Source of the DNA: Nocardia donostiensis
Lineage (GTDB): Bacteria; Actinomycetota; Actinomycetes; Mycobacteriales; Mycobacteriaceae
DNA: 64,000 nucleotides
Direction: 5' to 3'
Assembly (NCBI RefSeq): GCF_002081715.1
Contig: NZ_MUKP01000006.1
Coordinates: forward strand, 1-64,000
The position numbers and the translations under genes are program-made. Every line of letters begins with the position of its first letter. The first letter of the stretch is position 1. The notes under the pieces are model-generated. The model made no database searches. It worked only from the letters and a program-made list of their open reading frames with translations, and was not told the DNA's origin. Positions 17,093 through 25,551 of the stretch are shown one piece after another.

Positions 17093-18579
17093 GCGCGCGA
17101 GACTCCATGACGAGCTCGCTACCCGTCCCCGGTGCTGTGGTACGCGTCGAGCGCGATTCGTTGGGACCGAAGTCCGTGCCGGCCGACGCCTACTACGGAA
17201 TTCACACCGCCCGGGCAGTCGAGAACTTCCCGATCAGCGGTATCCCGTTGTCGGCCCATCCGGACTTCATCGACGCCCTGGCCGCCGTGAAACAGGCCGC
17301 AGCGCTGACCAACCGAGAACTCGGGATACTCGACAACGCGACCGCGGCCGCAATCGTTGGCGCGTGCGAAGAGATCCGGAACGGTCATTGGCACGACAGC
17401 TTCGTCGTTGACGTCATCCAGGGAGGTGCCGGCACCTCGACGAACATGAATACCAATGAAGTCGTCGCGAACCGCGCCCTCGAACTTCTTGGGCATCCCC
17501 GCGGCGACTACAGTAGGGTTCACCCTCTCGAACATGTCAACCGCAGCCAAAGCACCAACGACGTCTACCCGACGGCGATCAAGATTGCGCTGCACGTCCA
17601 GATCCTCCGGCTACACGGCACCCTGCAGGAGCTGTCGGAAGCGTTCCAGGACAAGGCCGAAGAGTTCGCCGACGTACTGAAGATGGGTCGCACGCAGCTA
17701 CAGGACGCCGTCCCGATGACCCTCGGCCAAGAATTCGGCACATACGCGGTGATGGTCGCTGAGGATGCGCAGCGGTTGCTCGAGACCCGGGAACTGATCA
17801 GCGAGATCAACCTCGGTGGTACGGCGATCGGCACGGGTCTCAATGCCCATCCGCGCTACACCGCAACGGTATGCGAGAAATTGTCGGAACTCACGCGCTT
17901 GCGGCTCGTCACTGCCACCGATCTGGTCGAAGCGACCCAAGATGTCGGCGTCTTCATGCAGGTGTCGGGTGTGCTCAAACGCACCGCGATGAAGCTGTCG
18001 AAGATTTGCAACGATCTGCGTTTGCTGTCCTCCGGTCCACAAGCGGGATTCAACGAGATCAACCTGCCCCCGGTACAGGCCGGCTCGAGCATCATGCCAG
18101 GAAAGGTCAACCCGGTCATACCGGAAGCGGTCAATCAGGTCGCGTTCGAAGTGGCGGGCAACGACGTGACCATCGCGATGGCTGCCGAGGCCGGGCAGCT
18201 GCAGCTCAACGCTTTCGAACCGATCATCGCGCACAGCCTGTTCCAATCGGTAACCCATCTCGACGCTGCCTGCCGGTCGCTGATCACCAAGTGCGTCACG
18301 GGTATCAGTGCCAATCGTGACCGCCTTCAGGAATCGGTGACGAACTCCATCGGAATCATCACCGCGCTGAATCCGTATATCGGCTACGGCGTTTCGGCAC
18401 GAATAGCAAAGCGCGCCATGGCGTCGGGGCAAACGGTTCCCGATCTGATCGTCGAGGAAGGGTTGCTCACCGCGGAGGAGGTGACTGCCCTGCTGCGACC
18501 CGAAGCCTTGGTCGCGCCGCGAGAACCGATGTCGATGCCGAAAACCCAACTATCCCAAGCGAAGGAGGCCGCGAGATGA
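17089..18579 (+). CDS. Aspartase/fumarase-superfamily lyase, AspA-like
   Basis: A 496-aa protein of the aspartase/fumarase superfamily. The N-terminal DSLGPKSVPADAYYGIHTAR and AVENFPISG are typical of aspartate ammonia-lyase. GAGTSTNMNTNEV and HVNRSQSTNDVYPTAIK follow, and the superfamily signature GSSIMPGKVNPV starts near residue 332. It probably eliminates ammonia, or another amine, from an aspartate-like substrate to give fumarate or an analogue. It is coupled to the VOC gene at its start (ATGA) and to a truncated ThuA-like gene at its end (ATGA). The catabolic setting suggests a released amino-acid-like product rather than housekeeping aspartate metabolism. Confidence 0.85.
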   Translation: MSARDSMTSSLPVPGAVVRVERDSLGPKSVPADAYYGIHTARAVENFPISGIPLSAHPDFIDALAAVKQAAALTNRELGILDNATAAAIVGACEEIRNGHWHDSFVVDVIQGGAGTSTNMNTNEVVANRALELLGHPRGDYSRVHPLEHVNRSQSTNDVYPTAIKIALHVQILRLHGTLQELSEAFQDKAEEFADVLKMGRTQLQDAVPMTLGQEFGTYAVMVAEDAQRLLETRELISEINLGGTAIGTGLNAHPRYTATVCEKLSELTRLRLVTATDLVEATQDVGVFMQVSGVLKRTAMKLSKICNDLRLLSSGPQAGFNEINLPPVQAGSSIMPGKVNPVIPEAVNQVAFEVAGNDVTIAMAAEAGQLQLNAFEPIIAHSLFQSVTHLDAACRSLITKCVTGISANRDRLQESVTNSIGIITALNPYIGYGVSARIAKRAMASGQTVPDLIVEEGLLTAEEVTALLRPEALVAPREPMSMPKTQLSQAKEAAR

Positions 18580-18611
18580 CCAAAGTGTTGTACCTCTACG
18601 GCGGGTGGCCC
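18576..18611 (+). pseudogene. First 12 codons of a ThuA-like gene, truncated
   Basis: ATG at 18576 overlaps the lyase stop (ATGA) and has a strong AAGGAGG just upstream. Translation starts MTKVLYLYGGWP, like the beginning of ThuA-type (trehalose-utilisation, glutamine-amidotransferase-like) proteins. After this the sequence runs directly into the antisense end of the aldo/keto reductase relic and the similarity stops. The original operon therefore continued with a ThuA-like gene that a deletion or rearrangement removed. The frame remains open to about 18742 but encodes nothing recognisable. Confidence 0.55.
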
Positions 18612-19528
18612 AGGCATACACTCGCGACAGCCGGGGGCGTAGGCGAACTGCATCGCGGCCGCTGCCAGCGGCACCCGTGCTGGGAGCAGGTCTGCTCGAT
18701 TGCGCCCGTTCGCGATTTCACCGCTTCCGGTGCGCGGGTGTAATTGAACTTTGCACAGTCGATCGGCCCGATGGCCGGGATTCCACTGTTGTACACACTG
18801 CCCAGCACCAACCCGACACCGCGTTCCGCACATGCGAGCAACAGGTCATCGAGCGGTTCCTGTTCCAGCAGTGTGTAGCGGCCGACCAGGAGGAGACAGT
18901 CCGCATCGGTGTTCTTCAAGGCCGCACTGCATGCATCGGCCTCGTTGACCCCGAATCCGATGGCCGTCACGACGCCCTGATCATGTAGCATCTCGAGCGC
19001 CGGATACGCTGATCGCAGTGCCTGGGCGAAGATTTCCGGCTGTCGATCGCCGTGTGTGTATCGGCCGCAGTCGTGAATGAACAATATATCGAACTTATCG
19101 GTGAGCATGCGCTGCGTACTCTGTCCCACACTGCGCCTCACGTCCACACTGCGCATCACGCCGTCGTAGCTGTGGTCGTACTCTGCTTCGAACGACGAAC
19201 TATCGACATATGAGTCACTCGGGGCAATGGCGTCGGTGCGACCATTACCGCGGGGACCGACTATCCGGCCGTCTTTCGTTGCCGCACATATCCGGAGCGG
19301 GGACGCTCCCGCAGCGCATGGCCGAGCCGGTACTCACTTCGGTCCGTTGCCGTAGAACGGGGCGGTGTCGAAGAAGCGAACACCCGTATCCCGTGCCTGT
19401 TCAACCATCTGATCCGCTTGGCGGTCTGTGAACGGTCGCAGAAAGTTGCTGATCGGCGCGCCATCGAAACCTACGGCACTCACCATGACGTCCGAGCGAC
19501 CGAGCTGGTTGATATCACCGATCTTCAT
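18600..19528 (-). pseudogene. Aldo/keto reductase (D-threo-aldose dehydrogenase type), frameshifted
   Basis: The start region at 19528 reads MKIGDINQLGRSDVMVSAVG, then RDTGVRFFDTAPFYGNG. The frame changes near 19340 to give SEYRLGHALRERPR. After a scrambled stretch it resumes at about 19150 with MLTDKFDILFIHDCGRYTHG and IGFGVNEADACSAALKN through LLLVGRYTLLEQEPLDDLL and GLVLGSVYNSGI. These are blocks of D-threo-aldose/L-fucose dehydrogenase-type aldo/keto reductases. At least two frame changes mark it as dead. It converges on the lyase and cuts off the ThuA-like gene, so its 3' end is a rearrangement junction. Confidence 0.7.
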
Positions 19529-19999
19529 CGAAGCCTTCCCCTGACGCGCACGGCTCACTTCGGATGTGCTGCGAAGCACCGAACCCAACGCTTCACATCG
19601 ATCTGATCGTTCCGTTCGACGCTGATCTCCGTAGCTCGAAATCCGGTATCCGGAATGTGAAATTCAGCGGATCCAGGATGCATTCTTATGGTGCGCGCAT
19701 AGGGCGCCGGCCGGAGGCGTGAAACCTGCTCATGAAGAATTGCACGGTTTGTGTATGCCTCACCGCTACGTAATCGGAGAGTATTTCTACGTGGCAACCG
19801 TCACATCGCTCCACGATTTGCATCGTCTGAATCAGATACCGGGGCAGGTCAACGACTGTGGAATGCTTTGCGCTTGCGGACCCGATCCTACCGGGACGGC
19901 GTACACGAGTCGACATCTCCGCGCGAGCGAATTCCTGCGAGGAATTTTCCATATGCGTTTCGAATCACCGGCCATATTGCATAAATCCAGAGGGCATGA
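19529..19999. other. Intergenic stretch with orphan gene tails
   Basis: A minus-strand frame ending at 19555, just upstream of the reductase relic, encodes a protein-like tail (FHIPDTGFRATEISVERN, then KRWVRCFAAHP). It looks like the 3' end of a gene once in the same operon, but no start or family is visible. A second minus-strand stretch near 19760-19880 is also protein-like (LPRYLIQTMQIVERCDG) and unassigned. No RNA gene or repeat was seen. Confidence 0.35.
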
Positions 20000-20527
20000 A
20001 TGACAACCAAAAGCACCGGGGGTAGCCCAATTTCCGGCGACGATCACATCTGCGAGTCCTCGGCTCCCGAGAGAGCTTCGACCGAAAAACAGCATGTGGT
20101 CAAATTTCGCGCTCGGTTTCTGTATCTATCACCGCTGGTCGGCGGCCTGTACCAAGGGGCGCGGCGGCTCTGGAAAGGGCAGTATGCCTGGATCCTGTCG
20201 TGGATCTACCTCTCCGGAGTCGTGGTGGGGTGCACCACCACCGTCATGTTCAGCACGGACTTCGTTGTCGCGCTGACTCGTTCGCACTCCGATATCGCGT
20301 CCACCCCGATCGAGGAACTGGTTATTGCCACCGCCGTATGGATCGCCCTGATCGGTTTCCTGATCGTCGCGGCCGCCGGACTGGCCTGTATGTGGATCGC
20401 GAAGCCGTATCAGCGTTCCCACGCCCCGGAAAGCGACGAGATCGCCATCGCCGACATCCTTCGCACTCACCGCGCTCAGCAAGACGTAGCTGACTCGGAG
20501 GCGCCCGTGGTCCCCCAGGCTCTGTAG
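20000..20527 (+). pseudogene. APC permease remnant, relative of the 8339-9937 permease
   Basis: The plus frame from 20000 carries blocks of the intact permease in order with large pieces missing. LYLSPLVG is joined straight to GLYQGARRLWKGQYAW and LSWIYLSGVVVGCTTTVMFS, then STPIEELVIATAV jumps to WIALIGFLIVAAAGLACMW and AKPYQRSHAPESDEI. A neighbouring frame (20094-20120) gives MWSNFALGF, so there is also a frameshift before LYLSP. The intact gene has NLWSNFALGFLYLSPLVG here. The ORF is open for 175 codons but retains only about three helices. A ribosome-binding-like AGAGGG precedes ATG 20000. Confidence 0.75.
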
Positions 20528-20603
20528 TAGCAGCGAGCTGATTGTTCACAGCCAACGACAACCGAACCTACGAAATGTCCCTCCGAAAGTAGAAGGAAAC
20601 GAG

Positions 20604-21326
20604 ATGAAAACCATCAGCCGAGCAGCGGCGACCACAGCACTGACAGCGACCGCCTTCGCGGCGATCGCCTCATCTGCTGGAATGGCACACGCCGAAGATC
20701 CATCGAGCCCGGACCCGGCCGTTCGTGTTCAAGTACTTCCCGGTGTTCAGTACTCCGGAAATCCCTCGACTCAATCTGCGGAGATTGCCACTCCATTCGG
20801 AACGGTTGTCACCGATCACGGCCAGTACCAAGTGTCGGACAGCCAGGGCAATGTCGTGTTCGGGGCAGCCGGTACCGATCGGACCGCGGTAGAGACGTCG
20901 ACAATCTCCCCCGGTTCCAAAGCAACGCAGAATGAGGCTTCGTCTCAGCGAGCGGCTGCGGCCACCACACCGAATGCGACCGTAGTAGGCGACGACGCGG
21001 TACGCGATCCCCAAGCAGATATCAACGCCGCGGTCGGAGTAGTTGCTACCAACTTCGGTCTCGCCACCGGTGTAGGTGCAATGGTCGGCGGTGTCGGAGG
21101 TGCCATGATCGGTTGCCCGGTCGGCGCAGTCACCGGCGGCCTGGTAGCCGTTCCGACATCACTGGCGACGCTGGCTGTGCCGGCCGCTGCCTTCGGATGC
21201 CTGATCGGCGCCGGCACAATCGGTGGTGTGGGCGCAATCGTCGGTGGAGCTGTCGTCGGGGCCCCGGTCGGCATCGCCACCGCGATCGATCAGTACAACA
21301 AGCTGCACGCCCAGGGCACGCTCTGA
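20604..21326 (+). CDS. Secreted protein, glycine/alanine-rich C-terminal half
   Basis: A 240-aa protein preceded by AGAAGGAAA. It has a Sec signal peptide (residues 1-30) with cleavage expected after GMAHA. The middle (about 35-130) is Ser/Thr/Gln-rich and hydrophilic. The C-terminal half (about 140-225) is a run of small residues with repeated Gly spacing (GVGAMVGGVGGAMIG, GAGTIGGVGAIVGGAVVG) resembling glycine-zipper membrane segments. Proteins of this design are common in Nocardia and relatives, but their role is unknown. It may associate with the cell envelope or mycomembrane. A strong hairpin terminator follows. Confidence 0.75.
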   Translation: MKTISRAAATTALTATAFAAIASSAGMAHAEDPSSPDPAVRVQVLPGVQYSGNPSTQSAEIATPFGTVVTDHGQYQVSDSQGNVVFGAAGTDRTAVETSTISPGSKATQNEASSQRAAAATTPNATVVGDDAVRDPQADINAAVGVVATNFGLATGVGAMVGGVGGAMIGCPVGAVTGGLVAVPTSLATLAVPAAAFGCLIGAGTIGGVGAIVGGAVVGAPVGIATAIDQYNKLHAQGTL

Positions 21327-21354
21327 CGCAGTACGTACCGAGAGCTGCGGCGAC

Positions 21355-21391
21355 GTGAGGGCCGGCACCGTTCTGCGGTGCCAGCCCTCAC
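21355..21391 (+). terminator. Hairpin terminator after the secreted-protein gene
   Basis: The arms GTGAGGGCCGGCACCG (21355-21370) and CGGTGCCAGCCCTCAC (21376-21391) pair over 16 positions with one mismatch around a 5-base loop. The hairpin lies 29 bases after the stop. There is no T tract, as is common for actinobacterial terminators. Confidence 0.8.
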
Positions 21392-21448
21392 GCCAGGGCT
21401 CTTCGGTACAGCGAGTCGGCTCTTGCCAGCAGCGACGGCGTCGCTTCC

Positions 21449-21664
21449 ATGGAGCACCACCAGACACAACAGCAGTGCCCCGCCACTACCGACGACGCCC
21501 GAGGCATAGACGTCGGATACATCCGCCGAGACTTCTACTTCGACGAACAAGGCCGCACGGTCGTCCACAACGAAAACATCTACCTCGACGACGACGCCCA
21601 TGGTCAAGGATTCGGCGGAGTGCTGACGGTCCTTGGACACTGCACGAGACGCAAACACCGATGA
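21449..21664 (+). pseudogene. Fragment of a GNAT-like domain found in actinobacterial toxins
   Basis: A 71-codon frame includes DVGYIRRDFYFDEQGRTVVH, then NENIYLDDDAHGQGFG. The sequence F-Y-x-D-E-x-G-x-x-V-V-H-N-E and D-x-x-A-x-G-Q-G-F-G matches the start of acetyltransferase-like domains seen at the ends of large actinobacterial secreted proteins. The similarity ends after GQGFGGVL, and the frame closes at 21664. The rest of the domain is not present in any frame, so this is a fragment. Confidence 0.4.
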
Positions 21665-22112
21665 GCAGCGTTTATGCAGCCGACCGGTGCCCACAAATGC
21701 ATCTTGGGCTCAACCGGTCAACGCATCAGCGCGTAGATGGTGGTGTAGCAACCTATCGGTAGGGTTGTGGCAACAACGCGACTGGCGCCGGGTGGGTTAC
21801 CGCCGGGGAGCGCGAGCAGGAGTATCGACCGCCTGGGTGCTCCACCATGGGCAACGGGAGACTTCATGCTCGGCACATGGAGTCCAGTGACGGGAAAAGT
21901 CGCATGAGGGATTGCGGCTGGGGACGGCGCCTCGGGAAGCGAGGCCTGAGGCACCACGAAACTTGTTGTGCTCTTTGCTGGCTCCGCTGTCTCCGCTTTC
22001 ACCTCACCGCATGTTCTGGCGGACTGCGAGTGTTGCAGGGAGTGCATGACCGGCTGCCGGCTCGTGGCAGACGTGCGTGATCGGACTCCGGATCCGGGTT
22101 GGGTGTCCTCAG
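21665..22112. other. No recognisable gene
   Basis: About 450 bases between the GNAT-like fragment and the dienelactone hydrolase gene. I see no family match on either strand, no RNA gene and no strong hairpin. It may be the decayed remainder of the gene fragmented at 21449. Confidence 0.35.
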
Positions 22113-22874
22113 TTACTGGCGCAGATTGCGGTCGAACAAGGCCAGCAGTTCGCGGTAGTGCCGTTCGGCCGCTTCGGGGTCGTAGGCGGAGGTGTCGGCC
22201 TGGGTGTAGCCATGGTGGGCCCCCTCGTAGACCTCGGTGCGGTGGCGGACGCCAGCGGCATCGAGTGCCTTGTCGAACTGCGCGATGTGTTCCGGAGTCA
22301 TGTGGTCGTCGTCACCGGCATGGGCGAAATACAGCTCTGCGGTGATGTTTCCGACGGTCAGGTGCGGACTGTCCGGGGTATCGGTGACGAGCGGTCCGCC
22401 ATGGAATCCGGCCACCGCCGCGACCTGATCGGGGAACATGGCAGCGGCCATTACCGCCAGCCGCGCACCCATGCAGTAGCCAGTAAGACCGACCTGCCCT
22501 TCGGCGACCTGCGGCGACGCTGCCAGCCACGCGAGGTAAGCGGCGGCATCCGAACGCAGGAGCTGCGGTGTCAGCTCGCGGATCATCGGGAAGACCTGCT
22601 GGAATATCTCCGGCCGCTGTGCCGGGTCGATGAAGTCCGGCAACTCGATCACTGGCGCACGCCCGTGCCGGTAATAGGCGTTCGGCAGCAGGACGGTGTA
22701 GCCGTGGGCGGCGATACGATCGGCCAGCGACCGCAGGCTGGGCCGCAGTCCGAAACCGTCCTGAATCACCAACACTCCTGGATGGGCGGCGCCATCGTCG
22801 GGGTAGGTGACATATGCGTCGGCGACACCGTCGGGTGTCTGCACGTCGACCGACATAGCGTACGTTGCAGTCAT
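22113..22874 (-). CDS. Dienelactone hydrolase family protein
   Basis: A 253-aa alpha/beta hydrolase of the dienelactone hydrolase family. The nucleophile elbow is VGLTGYCMGARLAV, with Cys in place of Ser, as is typical of this family. The Asp and His of the triad are in YFAHAGDDDHMTPEHIAQF and YEGAHHGYTQ. The cap and C-terminal helix (YDPEAAERHYRELLALFDR) match family length. It probably hydrolyses lactones or short esters in the cytoplasm. It stands alone, so no pathway can be assigned. The start at 22874 has no strong ribosome binding site, and the internal ATG at MSVDVQTPDG is an alternative. Confidence 0.85.
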   Translation of the reverse strand: MTATYAMSVDVQTPDGVADAYVTYPDDGAAHPGVLVIQDGFGLRPSLRSLADRIAAHGYTVLLPNAYYRHGRAPVIELPDFIDPAQRPEIFQQVFPMIRELTPQLLRSDAAAYLAWLAASPQVAEGQVGLTGYCMGARLAVMAAAMFPDQVAAVAGFHGGPLVTDTPDSPHLTVGNITAELYFAHAGDDDHMTPEHIAQFDKALDAAGVRHRTEVYEGAHHGYTQADTSAYDPEAAERHYRELLALFDRNLRQ

Positions 22875-23455
22875 ATTGAATCCTCTGTCGTAGTTGATGG
22901 CCTGTGATCAACGCGACGAAGGCGGAGCCCGCGCAATACCGCAAGATCCTCGGTCGACAAGCGGGCCGACACCGGCCCGCGCGACGCTCAGAACAGCACC
23001 GGGTAACCCATCCGCGTGTGGCGCAAGCCCGTCCCGGTAGTCATCGCCTCATACCGTAGCCGACCGGACAGGACCGATGCCAACTCTGAGGTTGCCATCG
23101 CCAGTCGGTGCCCTCGCCACCCGGCTTCGACAACGCTCCACCTTCTCCGCTACTCGGCCTCTCATACTCAGAATCTCAACGTCGTGACTAGCGAGGCAGG
23201 TGGGTTCTGGCGTCGATGCCAGGTGAGTTCGAGCGTCACAAGATGCCTCGAGCGGTGATCAATGCAGACGAAAAATGACATCGCTGGGGTTGTGGTGAGA
23301 TCAAGGCGGCTGGCCAGGGTGGCCGACTGGCGTCTGAGGCCCAGGAGCCTTGGTGTGTGGCATCAACCTTCGCCGATCAGGTCCGCGTTCGTCGAGTGCG
23401 ACCACATGTCGGCACGCGAAGAGCTGGCTCACGGGTTGATCCTCGAGGAATCCCG
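22875..23455. other. Gene-poor stretch
   Basis: About 580 bases without a supported gene. A minus-strand frame ending near 22990 has a protein-like tail (LSGRLRYEAMTTGTGLRHTR), possibly the end of a lost gene, but no start or family is visible. No RNA gene, repeat or transposase core was recognised. Confidence 0.35.
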
Positions 23456-23752
23456 CTATCCGCCGGCACTATCGGAGAAAGCGGCCGCGTGGGCGTTACG
23501 TCCTCGCACGGTGCCGCCGACGATGCTGTGGATGGTGGAGCGGCCGACGCTGTATTCGTTGCCCAGGCCGGTGAGGATGTCGCCGGCCTCGGCCATCTTG
23601 CGGGCGAACCGGTCGAACTTCGTCGTGGTCAGCACCACCTGCCGTTCGGCGACGACAGCGGCCGCCGAGGTGACCGCGGCGAGTGCATTGTCCGAGTCGA
23701 CCCGGTTCTTGCGGGTGGTGCTGGAGAATCCCCGGTCGATGAAGATCCGCTC
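23456..23752 (-). pseudogene. Serine recombinase remnant, internally deleted
   Basis: A 98-codon open stretch gives AERIFIDRGFSSTTRKNRV, DSDNALAAV, then VVLTTTKFDRFARKMAEAGD. This is the catalytic-domain middle of Tn3/invertase-type serine recombinases (D-K-G-F-S-G-T-T; K-x-D-R-L-A-R). It then jumps to YSVGRSTIHSIVGG, which looks like the recognition helix of the C-terminal helix-turn-helix. The E-helix between the two parts and the N-terminal catalytic Ser are absent. It directly abuts the drug exporter's 3' end. A complementary fragment, carrying the missing E-helix region, is at 6055-6216. Confidence 0.65.
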
Positions 23753-23775
23753 TGCCGGTCTCCCGAGGGTCAGCG

Positions 23776-24972
23776 TTAGCGTGCATCGACGCGCACCTGC
23801 TCGACCGGGCTCGTAACGCGCCGACGCCAGCCCATCACAGCAACACCCACCGCCGCGGCGGTGAAGGCGGCGCTGCACCACAACGCCGTGGACGGGTGAC
23901 CGATGCGGTCGACGACCAAACCGGCAGTGGCAGGACCGAGAGCAGCACCGACGTTGAACGCGGTGGTCGCCAACGCGCCGGCGATCCGCGGAGCAACCGG
24001 TGTAGCGGTCTGCACGATCGTCGCGATCAGCGTCGAGCCGACACCGAACGCGACCGCGCCCGCCACCACCGACATCACCATCACCCCGACCATCGAATGC
24101 GCAGCCACAGCAGCGGCCAGCAGCCAGACACCGACAAGTACGACCGCTCCGGCGACGATGATCCGCCGCTGATGACGGTCGCTGTAACGACCGGTGACCA
24201 CCACCCCGAGAAACGAGCCGACGCCAAACAAGGCCAGTACCACCGGCACCCACCGAGCGCCCCCAGCGATGCTGGTCGTGATGGTGCCCAGATAGGTGAA
24301 CCCGGCGAAGGTTGCGGCATTGACCAGAACCCCGGTCACGACGGCGATCAGGACCGGCCGCTGCCGCAACACCGACCATTCGCTCCGCATCGACCGTGCC
24401 TGCCCGTCCGACGTATCGCCATCGCGCATGTCACGACCAAGCATCACCCACACCGGCACGAGCACTGCCGCGCTGAGGGCGGCAACGGCCCAGAATGCCG
24501 AACGCCACCCCCAGACCTGCCCCAGCAACGTCCCGGCAGGAACACCAGCAACGCAGGCCACCGTCACCCCGGACACCACCACCGAGCTCGCGCGCCCGAG
24601 CCTCGCCGGGCCGACCAACCGCGGCAACGCAGCCAGCACGATCGCCAAGAACCCCGCATTGGCGAGCGCCGCGACAACACGAGTCACCAGCAGCACCGCG
24701 AACCCGGATGACGCGGCACCGACGACATGAGCGGCGCAGAACAACCCCAAAAACGCTGCCACCGAATACCTGACAGGCAACCGGCCCGCCGTTATCGCCA
24801 TCACCGGCGCCCCCAACACCATGCCTGCCGCGAACAGCGAGGTCAGCAAACCAGCGGCACCGAGCGACACCCCGACATCGCCCGTGATCTGCTCCAGCAG
24901 TCCCGACACCATGAACTCAGACGTGCCCTGCGCGAAAACCGCAACAGCCAGCACAAACACCACAGCGGGCAT
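23776..24972 (-). CDS. MFS drug exporter, Cmx/CmlA-type (chloramphenicol efflux family)
   Basis: A 398-aa major facilitator with twelve predicted helices. The N terminus MPAVVFVLAVAVFAQGTSEF, followed by SLGAAGLLTSLFAAGM, matches the actinobacterial Cmx/CmrA chloramphenicol-efflux group closely, as do PRLVGPARLGRASSVV and the MFS motif C region GVPAGTLLGQVWGWRSAFW. Length is normal for the group. The start at 24972 is preceded by GGGAG. The frame is open to 25131, but the extra residues are not family-like. A proton-driven efflux role is likely. Chloramphenicol is the family's typical drug, not proven here. Confidence 0.85.
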   Translation of the reverse strand: MPAVVFVLAVAVFAQGTSEFMVSGLLEQITGDVGVSLGAAGLLTSLFAAGMVLGAPVMAITAGRLPVRYSVAAFLGLFCAAHVVGAASSGFAVLLVTRVVAALANAGFLAIVLAALPRLVGPARLGRASSVVVSGVTVACVAGVPAGTLLGQVWGWRSAFWAVAALSAAVLVPVWVMLGRDMRDGDTSDGQARSMRSEWSVLRQRPVLIAVVTGVLVNAATFAGFTYLGTITTSIAGGARWVPVVLALFGVGSFLGVVVTGRYSDRHQRRIIVAGAVVLVGVWLLAAAVAAHSMVGVMVMSVVAGAVAFGVGSTLIATIVQTATPVAPRIAGALATTAFNVGAALGPATAGLVVDRIGHPSTALWCSAAFTAAAVGVAVMGWRRRVTSPVEQVRVDAR

Positions 24973-25551
24973 ATACAGAACTCCCCGGATACAGGGCGCC
25001 ACAGTCATATCCACGGCACCCGGGATGGGCTGCAGAATCGGGCGACCACCCGACAGCAAGAAACCGACATCATCCGGCGTTGCGAGATACCCGAATCCCA
25101 CCAGTCGCCCAGCGACCGGCGGGAACAACACTCACAACGCCGCCCAGCCCGTAGGCCGAGCGGCTACCGTCTGGACGCCTCCGGAGAACTCACCCCGCCA
25201 CCCTAACAACCCACCCGCATCACACCGAAACAACGACTACAACGTCATAACCCGGTGGTCATGGCCACCGACCCGGGCCATCCGCTGGTGGACCTCGCGC
25301 ACCGCCTGGAGTGGCCGGGCGTTGGGGCAGGTTGAGGGTGCCTACGCCGTCCTCGTGGGTGGTGTCGAGATCGCCGTGCTGAAGGTGCGCGGCGACCAGC
25401 GCAGCGTTCGAACCTCCAGCGCCACACCTGGGTTTCGACGCTGTGGTTCATCTCGCGCGGTCCGGCGTTCGAGGCACAGGCGTGGCGTTGTCCAAGCGGT
25501 TCCCTGACCCGGCGTGATAAGACGCCTCGCTGGTCATGGGACCCTGGGCGG
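24973..25551. other. Intergenic stretch with a possible transposase scrap
   Basis: Between the exporter and the repeat-rich protein. At 25254-25316, plus strand, the reading VMATDPGHPLVDLAHRLEW resembles the N-terminal opening of IS5/IS1182-type transposases (H-P-L-x-x-L-A-x-x-I-D-W). It is followed at once by unrelated sequence. Nothing else is recognisable. Confidence 0.3.

Noticed and set aside
17089..18579. Possible fumarase rather than aspartase-like lyase
   Set aside because: The N-terminal GPKSVPADAYYGIHTAR block and the length fit aspartase better. The two cannot be fully separated by sequence reading alone, so the call stays at AspA-like.
23786..25206. Long open frames on the plus strand opposite the drug exporter
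   Set aside because: They are Arg/His/Pro-rich, have no family motifs and mirror the GC third-position bias of the real minus-strand gene, so they are antisense shadows.
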